Below, one piece after another: positions 14,539-20,564 of a DNA stretch of 26,159 bases. A program made the position numbers and the translations under genes. Numbering within the stretch: position 1 is the stretch's first letter; the number at the start of each line of letters is the position of its first letter. Source of the stretch: a virus; the IMG/VR virus record IMGVR_UViG_3300025282_000206, positions 1-26,159 of that record; one strand, 5' to 3'. Below the pieces are notes generated by a model. The model did no database searches. It saw only the letters and a list, made by a program, of their open reading frames with translations, and was not told the DNA's origin.

Positions 14539-14580
14539 GCAGTTTCTAAAATGGAACCCGGGTTCCATTTTAGAAACTGC
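14539..14580. repeat. Perfect 42-bp palindrome
   Basis: The left arm (14539-14559, starting GCAGTTTCTAAAATGGAA and ending CCC) and right arm (14560-14580) are exact reverse complements over all 21 bases, with no spacer. The centre is CCCGGG. Neither arm extends further. RNA from either strand could fold into a long hairpin, and the DNA could form a cruciform. It may be a bidirectional terminator, a protein-binding operator, a recombination or resolution site, or an origin element. The downstream side runs CCTTAT and then G10. Confidence 0.9.
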
Positions 14581-14586
14581 CCTTAT

Positions 14587-14596
14587 GGGGGGGGGG
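14587..14596 (+). other. Run of ten G
   Basis: Ten consecutive G bases lie six bases beyond the palindrome. Runs of this length are prone to replication slippage and could change promoter spacing, but they are also error-prone in sequencing and assembly. Nothing shows it is coding. Confidence 0.7.
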
Positions 14597-14658
14597 CTTC
14601 CGCTAGAGCCACGAGCCGGTAAACTGTCGACCGTGTCAAACGTGTCGGAGCGGCTTGG

Positions 14659-14860
14659 ATGCCAGGGAAAATTCTCACTGTAGCGCAGATTTCGACGTCG
14701 AGCGAGCGACGTTATCGGGGTCCATCTTTCCCGCCGGCGACTCTATCGGTGGATTTCAACGGGGCGCCTGCACGCTTTACGTGTAGGTTCTAGCGTCTAC
14801 GTTCGAGAAGCCGCTCTGATTTCCATTGTTCCTGCGTGGAAGGAATCCGCGCCGGACTAA
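14659..14860 (+). pseudogene. Frame-broken excisionase-type helix-turn-helix gene (HTH_17-like)
   Basis: Two overlapping frames together encode a small DNA-binding protein. From ATG 14659 the first frame gives MPGKILTVAQIS, the start of an HTH_17 / excisionase domain, but then degenerates and stops at 14793. The +1 frame, open from 14684 to TAA 14860, supplies the rest: SDVIGVHLSRRRLYRWISTG, then RLHALRVGSSVYVREAALIS. That is the usual SRR-x-x-YRWI-x-x-GRL-x-x-x-RVG-x-x-x-x-V-x-E order. The second part has no start codon ahead of the domain. A 13-bp insertion near 14695-14707 or a single indel would explain the break, as would a sequencing error or a programmed +1 frameshift. The family match is strong; whether the gene is functional is unclear. 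Confidence 0.6.
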
Positions 14861-14878
14861 CACTTGGGAAGGGGAGCG

Positions 14879-15592
14879 ATGCCTATCAAAATTCATGGGA
14901 AGGACTATTCTACAGTTGCGGAGCGGACGAGCGCGTGGCACTCGCGGTACCCGAATGCGTCGATTACGACCGAGCTAGAGCACCTCCCCGACGGTTCCTG
15001 CGTCGCGAAGGCGATCGGCGTTCCAGATCTGGATCGCCCCGAACGGCGATTCACCGGGCACGCCTGCGAGCGTCCGGACGATTCGCAAATCCACAAGAAC
15101 AACCACCGAGAGATCGCGGAGACGTCCGCGGTGGGGCGCATGCTGGCGTTTGCAGGGTTCGCGTCCGACGGCTCGATCGCTTCCGCAGACGAGGTGCAGC
15201 GTGCGATCGCAAAGGCAGCTGCCGACCCGGTGGCTGCCGGTCCAGACGATGAACTACCGCCGGACACGGACCCTCTCTATCCGGCGTATCAGAGGCTCCG
15301 CGACATGCCTGGTGCGCTTGAGCTGATTGAGGCCTCGGTCAAGATCAAGGCCTGCGTCGATGTCAAACGCTACACGGTCGACGAGGCAAGAGCGCTGCTG
15401 ACATTCTTATTTTCTGAGGTCTGCCGGGCTGCGTCGACCGAGTCGCAAATGAAGCGAGCGTTGGTCACCGCGGACGGAATGCTCGAACTTCTCGGCGGTG
15501 CCGAGGCGTTCGGTCCTACACGCCGCCGCATGCTCGATCTGTGGCAGCGGCTGCAGAGTGGGACCGTCGAGCGGATGCAAGTAACCGTGTGA
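14879..15592 (+). CDS. Recombination/replication-associated phage protein with ETSAVGR motif
   Basis: This 237-residue protein starts at ATG 14879 after GGAAGGGGAG. Its first 95 residues have the pattern VAERTSAWHSRYPNASITTE, CVAKAIGVPD and then ETSAVGRMLAFAGF (residues 81-94). In phages, this E-T-S-A-x-G-R-x-L-x-x-x-G-x signature marks a group of small proteins around single-strand annealing (ERF/Rad52/Sak-like) and ssDNA-binding functions. After a proline/aspartate-rich linker (DDELPPDTDPLYPAY) the C-terminal half is helical, with no zinc site. It leads an operon with a ParB-like and a helicase gene. A role in recombination or replication is likely; exact biochemistry is uncertain. Confidence 0.6.
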   Translation: MPIKIHGKDYSTVAERTSAWHSRYPNASITTELEHLPDGSCVAKAIGVPDLDRPERRFTGHACERPDDSQIHKNNHREIAETSAVGRMLAFAGFASDGSIASADEVQRAIAKAAADPVAAGPDDELPPDTDPLYPAYQRLRDMPGALELIEASVKIKACVDVKRYTVDEARALLTFLFSEVCRAASTESQMKRALVTADGMLELLGGAEAFGPTRRRMLDLWQRLQSGTVERMQVTV

Positions 15593-15606
15593 AGAAGGAG
15601 CGACAG

Positions 15607-16515
15607 ATGGCACTGAAGATTGAGCAGAGGTGGTCGAAGTATTTCCCACCGTTGGACGACGAGTCGACGCTGATGCTAGAGACAAGTCTACTGGACGAGG
15701 GCCAACGCGACCCGATCGTCTGCACGCAGCAAGGGACGGTTATAGACGGCCACCGCCGCCTGGAGTTATTGACGCGACACGGTATCGCGCCGGACGTCGT
15801 TGAGATGACTTTTGAAAGTGATGCGGAGGTGGAGGAGTGGATTTTGACCAACCAACTTGGCCGGCGGAACCTCTCGCCTAAGCACAGGCTATACACGCGT
15901 GGTCGGCTGGTTGAGGTCAAGACTCAGGGCCTCGCGAAAGCGAATCGGGGATCTGGACCCTCGCCGGGCTCGCCCGCTCGCGCGCCAACCACGGAGGAGA
16001 GCGCATACACGAAAGCGATTGCTGAGATCGCAGGCGACGAGGAAGTGACGCAACGTACCTTGCGAAAGAACAGACGGAGCGCAGCGGCGATTGACAAGCT
16101 GGCGCCGGCTGCTCGGGCCTCCTATCTGGCCTCGGACAAGACCCTATCAGTTGCCAAGTTGACCGCGATCGCTGGCGACAAGCCACGCGCGCAGGTCAAG
16201 GCGCTGCGAGAGGCGTTGGAGCCTCCCAAACCTGTAGTTGGCTCGCGAGCGGAGTTTTTGGAACACGCAAAAGGAATGCACCGGGAGGCGTTGCAGTGTT
16301 TGACGCGAGTGAGGGCGATCGTGAAGGAACTACACGCGCACACCCAGGCGAGCGGATACTTGTCGGGTTCGGTCACGAGGATAGAAGAGCTTACAACGGA
16401 CCTGCGCAGCTATATTTTGACGGGAGCGCCGGTCAAGTGGACGGGCGAGCGCTGGACAACGAAGCTAGAAGAAAAGCAGCGCGCGGCAAAGAAGCCGAAA
16501 GCCGGCGCCAAGTAG
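15607..16515 (+). CDS. ParB-like (ParB/Srx-fold) nuclease-domain protein
   Basis: The 302-residue protein starts at ATG 15607 with AAGGAG six bases before it; the frame extends upstream but overlaps the previous gene. An N-terminal ParB-like domain is clear: ETSLLDEGQRDPIVC (E-x-Q-R-D-P at 31-36), then TVIDGHRRLELLTRHGI (I-D-G-H-R-R at 46-51) and EVEEWILTNQLGRRNLS. A low-complexity linker (RGSGPSPGSPARAPTTEE) leads to a helical region with an HTH-like TQRTLRKNRRSAAAIDKL and a basic C-terminus. Phage proteins of this type act in DNA binding, nicking, or control of gene expression. No ParA partner is present, so plasmid-style partition is not supported. Confidence 0.8.
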   Translation: MALKIEQRWSKYFPPLDDESTLMLETSLLDEGQRDPIVCTQQGTVIDGHRRLELLTRHGIAPDVVEMTFESDAEVEEWILTNQLGRRNLSPKHRLYTRGRLVEVKTQGLAKANRGSGPSPGSPARAPTTEESAYTKAIAEIAGDEEVTQRTLRKNRRSAAAIDKLAPAARASYLASDKTLSVAKLTAIAGDKPRAQVKALREALEPPKPVVGSRAEFLEHAKGMHREALQCLTRVRAIVKELHAHTQASGYLSGSVTRIEELTTDLRSYILTGAPVKWTGERWTTKLEEKQRAAKKPKAGAK

Positions 16516-18068
16516 CAACGCTGCGTGACTATCAGGAGGAATGCCTGGCGGCCATCGTGGAAGGCCATCGGAACCACGATTCCATCTGTATCGAACTGCC
16601 GACGGGTACCGGGAAGACGATCGTATTTACGCGATACGCAGCGCAGCAGAAGTTCGGCCGGTCGATTGTGGTTTGTCCACAACTCCCGCTGATTCGGCAG
16701 GCGGCGGCCAAAATACGAGCCGAGACTGGCACCGCTCCAGCGATCGAGCAGGCGTCATTGTGGAGTGACGAGCACATGGAGGAGTTGAGAAATCCGTTCG
16801 TTGTCGCATCAAAACAGACGTTGACGAAGTCACGCAGTGACGGCGAACCGCGGTACAAGCGTTTCCGCGGTGTTGGCCTCGTCATCGTCGACGAGTGTCA
16901 CTACGCATGCACGAGGCCCTACATCGAGATGCTGGATTGGTTCGTAGCCCGTGGCGCGAAAGTGCTGGGAGTGTCGGCAACGCTCCAGCGGCACGACGGG
17001 AAGGCGCTGGGCGCGGTGTTCCAAAAGTGCGTTCGGCAATATCCCCTGCGGCAGGCCGTCGAGGACGGCTGGCTCGTGAAGCCGCGAGTGACGTGTAAAC
17101 AGATCAAGTCGCTCGACCTGACGAACGTCGAGACGGGGATGACCGTTGCGGGTCGAGACTGGAACCAGAAGCAACTCGACGAGGAGCTGACTAATCCGGC
17201 TGTGGTGTACGAAATCGCGGAAGCGATCGCCGCAGAAACGAAAGGAAAGCGCACGGCAATCTACTGTGCGAGCGTCAACGAGGCACAGGCTTTAGCAGAG
17301 TTGTTGATTGATTCGTATGGCATCGCCGCCGCGTGGATTTGCTCGGACAATCGGCGCGTTGCCAAGGCGGACTGGCGATCGATCATGGATCGGTTTACGA
17401 CTGGCGAACTCACGCACGTCTGCAACGTTGGTCAACTTACTACCGGCTGGGACCTGCCTGCGCTGGAGGCCATCGTGATGGCTCGACCGACTCAGAGCAC
17501 CACCCTGTATACGCAAATAATGGGTCGAGGTACTCGGCCGCTCCCAGGCGTTGTCGATTTCCCCGAGTCGACTCCCGCCAGTCGCTGCGCTGCGATCGCG
17601 AAGTCGAGGAAGCCGAGCTTCCACGTCGTCGATTTGGTCGACAACAGCCTTAGCCACAAAGTCGTGACGGTGGTCGACGTGCTCGGCGGCGACATGCCGG
17701 AGGAGGTCCGCAAACGCGCAAAGGCAGCGATGCTTGAGGCGGACGAGCCGGTCGACGTTGGCGAGACGGCCCTTGCTGCGCAGTGGGAGGAGGAGGTGGA
17801 GGAGCACGCCCGCCTACGCGAAGAACGCGCTCGAATGAAAGCGAAAGCGACGTTTGAAGATTTCGACGTTGACGTCTTCGCGGGCCGCCGGGTACAAACA
17901 CGGACGACGAAGCAGGGTGAACCGGCGACTCTCAAACAAATCAAGTTCCTGCGCTGGAAACTAGGTCGGAGCGCACAGGTGAGCGACATAACGAAGGCGA
18001 CCGCCAGCCGAATGATTGGGAGGATTAAGGCGGGCGGGGCCTCGGCGTGGTATCGTAGACCGAAATGA
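16437..18068 (+). CDS. SF2 DNA/RNA helicase
   Basis: The 543-residue protein has a full SF2 motor. LRDYQEE (29-35) precedes motif I PTGTGKT (55-61). Motif II is DECH (152-155), motif III SAT (180-182), motif V TTGWDLPAL (335-343) and motif VI QIMGRGTRP (360-368). The type resembles ERCC3/RecQ-independent helicases found in phage replication modules. After an acidic coiled stretch (EEVEEHARLREERARMKAKA), the C-terminus (TLKQIKFLRWKLGRSAQVSD) is a small K-Q-x-x-F-L helix pair often appended to such helicases. The start is uncertain: the frame opens at GTG 16296, and GTG 16437 (GGGAG ten bases upstream) is chosen because it reduces overlap with the ParB-like gene to 79 bp. It probably unwinds DNA during phage replication or recombination. 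Confidence 0.88.
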   Translation: MDGRALDNEARRKAARGKEAESRRQVATLRDYQEECLAAIVEGHRNHDSICIELPTGTGKTIVFTRYAAQQKFGRSIVVCPQLPLIRQAAAKIRAETGTAPAIEQASLWSDEHMEELRNPFVVASKQTLTKSRSDGEPRYKRFRGVGLVIVDECHYACTRPYIEMLDWFVARGAKVLGVSATLQRHDGKALGAVFQKCVRQYPLRQAVEDGWLVKPRVTCKQIKSLDLTNVETGMTVAGRDWNQKQLDEELTNPAVVYEIAEAIAAETKGKRTAIYCASVNEAQALAELLIDSYGIAAAWICSDNRRVAKADWRSIMDRFTTGELTHVCNVGQLTTGWDLPALEAIVMARPTQSTTLYTQIMGRGTRPLPGVVDFPESTPASRCAAIAKSRKPSFHVVDLVDNSLSHKVVTVVDVLGGDMPEEVRKRAKAAMLEADEPVDVGETALAAQWEEEVEEHARLREERARMKAKATFEDFDVDVFAGRRVQTRTTKQGEPATLKQIKFLRWKLGRSAQVSDITKATASRMIGRIKAGGASAWYRRPK

Positions 18069-18072
18069 GAGT

Positions 18073-18120
18073 AGCCCGTTGGCGGCGAAGTTTCTCACCT
18101 TTCGTCGCCGTCGACGGGCT
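18073..18120 (+). terminator. Long hairpin after the helicase gene, possible terminator
   Basis: The arms AGCCCGT (18073-18079) and ACGGGCT (18114-18120) pair perfectly. Inside them GGCGGCGAA (18081-18089) pairs with TTCGTCGCC (18101-18109) with a single G-U. The loop is 11 nt, and the arms are separated by 1- and 4-nt bulges. It begins four bases after the helicase stop. No T-run follows, so termination would have to be rho-dependent, or the structure protects the 3' end of the upstream message. Confidence 0.45.
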
Positions 18121-18362
18121 GCGAATATAGCACCTTGATTGTGCGAGCCGGTTCGAAGGTATCGCCCGGCGCCCGCGGGCAACGCGTTACCGAAAGAGTC
18201 TGGCACAGCGTGGGGCGACGACGCACAACACGCATGCGGCAACGCAGTCAGGTCGGCGGGGTACGAACGTCAGTCGACTAATAAATGGGCGCAGAAAGGG
18301 AGAGCAGCAGAACACTCCGCGGCGGTTGCCGTGGGGTCGCTGCGTACCTAGGGGAACACACA
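18121..18362. other. Non-coding stretch between helicase and zinc-finger gene
   Basis: These 242 bases hold open frames, but none has a convincing Shine-Dalgarno sequence or recognisable protein pattern. A GGTTCGA at 18150-18156 looks like a tRNA T-loop, but flanking bases do not form a T-stem or a cloverleaf. The promoter of the downstream small-gene operon may be here; no confident -35/-10 pair was found. Confidence 0.4.
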
Positions 18363-18704
18363 ATGGGGAAGCAGTCGAAAACGGCGGACCATGGCGGCAA
18401 CCGTAAAACGTTCGTTAGTCTCAGAACTGGCTCGGCTCGCAGTCTACGTTGTCGCGATTGCGACAAGCTTCAATACGTAGCACGGGCGGCATTCTTCCGA
18501 TCGAAAGCGCCGCGCTGCTACTTATGCGGCGGCGTGATTGTGGAGACGCCGATGGGGCAAAAGAAACGAACGGGCCTGTCAGCTGCGCAGCTGAAGGGCG
18601 GCTGCCCAGGCGTTAAGCCTTTGCGGTGTCCATTCTGCGAGACAGCCTTCAGAAGCGAGGCGGGCCTCAACTTGCATATACGGGACAACCACGGTGACGA
18701 ATGA
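18363..18704 (+). CDS. Small protein with zinc ribbon and C2H2 zinc finger
   Basis: The 113-residue protein has two probable zinc sites. The first is a CxxC pair at 30/33 (LRCRDCDKLQ) with a second CxxC at 52/55 (RCYLCGG), forming a ribbon. The second, CPFCETAFRSEAGLNLHIRD followed by NH, has the C2H2 finger spacing C89, C92, H105, H110. Both can bind nucleic acid. ATG 18363 is preferred because GGGGAA lies just upstream, although the frame opens at 18285. It is probably a regulator or a nucleic-acid-binding accessory protein of the replication block. Confidence 0.72.
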   Translation: MGKQSKTADHGGNRKTFVSLRTGSARSLRCRDCDKLQYVARAAFFRSKAPRCYLCGGVIVETPMGQKKRTGLSAAQLKGGCPGVKPLRCPFCETAFRSEAGLNLHIRDNHGDE

Positions 18705-18919
18705 ATAACTTCACGCTGGTCGCGATATGCGCGAAGGGGGGCGCCCGGTACGGGCGGTGGCGGTACACGCCAGAGGACCCAGACCGATACGTCGTCGCCT
18801 ACGATGGCGACGGCGAATTGACAGGCATCAATCCAGGGCAGGAGCTAGAGTTTCCGATTTGGCCACCAGACGAGGGCAATCCCGATGAGCAGCGACCCGA
18901 ACGAACAAGCGGACGATGA
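18701..18919 (+). CDS. Small hypothetical protein
   Basis: The 72-residue protein begins on an ATGA overlap with the zinc-finger gene. The N-terminal 50 residues are beta-like and aromatic (RYGRWRYTPEDPDRYVVAYD followed by GDGELTGINPGQELEFP). The C-terminus is polar and charged (DEGNPDEQRPERTSGR) and shares its DNA with the next tiny frame. No family is recognised. Translation coupling with both neighbours is likely from the overlaps. Confidence 0.55.
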   Translation: MNNFTLVAICAKGGARYGRWRYTPEDPDRYVVAYDGDGELTGINPGQELEFPIWPPDEGNPDEQRPERTSGR

Positions 18920-18989
18920 TGAGATGGTGTTCTTTGTGGAGTCGGAAGAGTTGGACGCGGACAAACTAGACGAGGAAGGGGAGGAATGA
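18885..18989 (+). CDS. Tiny very acidic protein (34 residues)
   Basis: This short frame, starting MSSDPNEQADDDEMVFFVES and ending DKLDEEGEE, overlaps the previous gene by 35 bp and the next start by 4 bp (ATGA). GAGGG about 8 bases before its ATG gives a possible ribosome site. About half of its residues are acidic, which would suit a DNA-mimic or a small regulator, but at this length only the position and the coupling pattern support it. Confidence 0.45.
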   Translation: MSSDPNEQADDDEMVFFVESEELDADKLDEEGEE

Positions 18990-19390
18990 AAGGGAAAGGA
19001 CTGGTGTTCCGGTCGGTCAAACATCTGGTGGCATGGCTTCGCTATCATCCGGCAGGGGAGTGCATCCTCGGGAAGATTATCGGGACGCGCGACACGCCCA
19101 AACGGCCTGAGCCGGTAGTTGTCGAACTCTGCTCGGACGGCGCGGTATACGTGTACGGCTCGAAGCGCGTCAGCGTTCGCGTTGTCGTTCGCCCGCATGT
19201 GACGGCGCCGCAAGGTGGTCAGAGTTGCGATGACTACGTCGAGCTGTCGCTTCCTCGCCGCCATCGCGAGGTGTACGCTCCTGGACGTGTTCGCGCGGTG
19301 GGGATCGTCGAGACGTTGAAGCCGTCCGATATTGTCAGGCGAGATAACACGCTCAGGCGCCTAGAACTGCTGGGGACGTATGACCGATAG
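18986..19390 (+). CDS. Hypothetical protein, basic
   Basis: The 134-residue basic protein starts at ATG 18986 just after GGGGAGG. The first part looks like a helix plus strands (FRSVKHLVAWLRYHPAGECI), followed by a beta-rich region (GAVYVYGSKRVSVRVVVRPH) and a C-terminal helix (RDNTLRRLELLGTYDR). It overlaps the nuclease gene by 11 bp. The function is unknown; position between a zinc-finger gene and a resolvase-like gene suggests DNA metabolism. Confidence 0.6.
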   Translation: MKGKGLVFRSVKHLVAWLRYHPAGECILGKIIGTRDTPKRPEPVVVELCSDGAVYVYGSKRVSVRVVVRPHVTAPQGGQSCDDYVELSLPRRHREVYAPGRVRAVGIVETLKPSDIVRRDNTLRRLELLGTYDR

Positions 19391-19733
19391 CAGAAATAAG
19401 GGCAAGCGCGGCGAGTTGGAGTTGTCGCACGTGTTGGAGGAGATGTTTGGCGTCTATTGCCACCGCGGTCAGCAGTACAGTGGCGAGCGTGGGAATCCTG
19501 ACGTGGTTGGCCTCACAGGTGTCCACATAGAATGCAAACGCGTAGAGCGATTGATGCTATTATCAGCGGTGAGGCAGTCGAAATCGGACGCCCGTCCGGA
19601 CGAAGTGCCGGTAGTCATACACCGCACGAGTCGAGCGCCGTGGCTGGTGACTGTCGAACTGGAGCAGCTGCCGGCGCTGGCCGAGAGGATTGTCCGCATC
19701 GTATCGGGAGGAGTGGCGAATGACGTTCGGTGA
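19380..19733 (+). CDS. PDDEXK nuclease, Holliday-junction-resolvase-like
   Basis: The 117-residue protein has the small phage resolvase/VRR-type plan: KGKRGELELSHVLEEMFG at residues 7-24 (Glu12 as the conserved acid in the first helix), RGQQYSG at 29-35, PDVVGL at 40-45 (Asp41) and HIECKRVERL at 49-58 (Glu51, Lys53 as E-x-K). Together these give the E...D...ExK active site of metal-dependent resolvases. Such enzymes resolve branched DNA before packaging or during recombination. The start overlaps the previous gene by 11 bp. It closes the DNA-metabolism block. No key residue is missing. Confidence 0.82.
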   Translation: MTDSRNKGKRGELELSHVLEEMFGVYCHRGQQYSGERGNPDVVGLTGVHIECKRVERLMLLSAVRQSKSDARPDEVPVVIHRTSRAPWLVTVELEQLPALAERIVRIVSGGVANDVR

Positions 19734-19902
19734 CAAGTTGAAAACGGCGGCCAGGTCGAGACGTGTTATTGTTGCGGCGATTGGCGTCGTCGTGGCGTTT
19801 AGTCAGGAACTTGGTTTTCAGATACCGCCCGAAACAATCCAGCAGACTCTTCTAATTGTCGCAGCGCTCATCCTCGGCGACTCTATAAGGAAGATCGACT
19901 AA
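19720..19902 (+). CDS. Holin-like small membrane protein
   Basis: This 60-residue protein starts at ATG 19720 with GGGAGGAG upstream, overlapping the nuclease by 14 bp. It has a basic N-terminus (MTFGDKLKTAARSRR) and two hydrophobic segments, VIVAAIGVVVAFSQELGF and TLLIVAALILGDSI, separated by a short polar turn (QIPPETIQQ). This matches the size and topology of class II-like small phage holins and of phage membrane proteins with the S-R-x-x-x-x-A-x-I-G-V-V-V pattern. Its place ahead of other membrane genes and the cysteine peptidase supports a role in lysis, which is inferred. Confidence 0.6.
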   Translation: MTFGDKLKTAARSRRVIVAAIGVVVAFSQELGFQIPPETIQQTLLIVAALILGDSIRKID

Positions 19903-19903
19903 C

Positions 19904-20368
19904 ATGGATGCGCAAACGCTCCACCGATACGTGACGGTTGCTACGGTCGCTGCGATCGGGTGGATGATGTTCGGCGCTCCAACAAATCGGCGATCGGTGC
20001 CACGCATCGCCGAAAGTGCCGTCACGCTTGATTCCTCCGAATTTCGGGACCATCCGAAATCCCAGGCGCTGGCGGCCTTTTACACTCAGCTGGCGGAAGT
20101 CATCGAGCGGGACGCGGGCGCAATCGTAACGACGCTTGGCGAGTTTCGGGCCGGCCACAAACGAGCGTTGAGGCTGGCGTTTGCGGGGACTCCATGGGCA
20201 GATTCCCCGAAAGTTGGCGCGGAGATCGATTCGATCTTGTCCGCGGCTATTGGTGGCGAGTTGGACGATCGCGCGATTGATAACGGCCTGCGATCGCAGC
20301 TGGTGTCGGGGCTTCGTATGGTCGCGAGTATATGCGGGGGACCTGCTGGTGATAAAGCGACGCGATGA
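19904..20368 (+). CDS. Membrane-anchored protein of unknown function
   Basis: The 154-residue protein has an N-terminal hydrophobic segment at residues 9-24 (YVTVATVAAIGWMMFG) that could be an uncleaved signal anchor, followed by a soluble helical domain (LAAFYTQLAEVIERDAGAIV, AGHKRALRLAFAGTPWADSP, then EIDSILSAAIGGELDDRAID). The F-Y-x-x-L-A-x-x-I-x-x-D pattern is like small proteins accompanying holins in phages of environmental bacteria. A spanin-like or lysis-helper role is possible, but I recognise no named family. It begins two bases after the holin-like gene. Confidence 0.6.
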   Translation: MDAQTLHRYVTVATVAAIGWMMFGAPTNRRSVPRIAESAVTLDSSEFRDHPKSQALAAFYTQLAEVIERDAGAIVTTLGEFRAGHKRALRLAFAGTPWADSPKVGAEIDSILSAAIGGELDDRAIDNGLRSQLVSGLRMVASICGGPAGDKATR

Positions 20369-20558
20369 TTTGAGGGCGCACGCGCTTGAGTACCTACACG
20401 AGGCACGGCGAGCGCTTCCGAACGCATCACCGAAGGAATTGCGGCGAGAGATTCGCCGTCAGTTGAAGCGGGACGGATACGGGTGGTCGTGGATTCTGGT
20501 GATTATCAAGATTCTTGCCGCCATTCTGCCGCTACTTTTCACGCGACCCAAGGCGTGA
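20349..20558 (+). CDS. Small tail-anchored membrane protein
   Basis: The 69-residue protein starts at GTG 20349 with GGGGGA about 7 bases upstream; the frame opens earlier, but that part overlaps the previous gene out of frame. The N-terminal 50 residues are strongly basic and helical (VIKRRDDLRAHALEYLHEAR, then RALPNASPKELRREIRRQLK). A single C-terminal hydrophobic helix (SWILVIIKILAAILPLLF) follows. It overlaps the preceding gene by 20 bp. Such small C-terminally anchored proteins occur in lysis cassettes, but the role here is unknown. Confidence 0.6.
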   Translation: MIKRRDDLRAHALEYLHEARRALPNASPKELRREIRRQLKRDGYGWSWILVIIKILAAILPLLFTRPKA

Positions 20559-20564
20559 CCTCAG

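Noticed and set aside
14539-14580. Palindrome as a protelomerase telomere site of a linear prophage
   Set aside because: No protelomerase-like gene is visible in the window, so this remains only one untested possibility among several.
15607-16515. ParB-like protein as evidence of a plasmid-type partition system (phage-plasmid)
   Set aside because: There is no ParA ATPase gene and no cluster of parS-like repeats; ParB-fold proteins are common in ordinary phage replication blocks.
18140-18160. GGTTCGA like a tRNA T-loop at 18150-18156
   Set aside because: The flanking bases do not form a five-pair T-stem, and no acceptor, D or anticodon stems could be drawn around it.
18139-18351. Plus-strand frame of 70 codons between helicase and zinc-finger gene
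   Set aside because: GTG start without a Shine-Dalgarno sequence, and composition unlike a folded protein.
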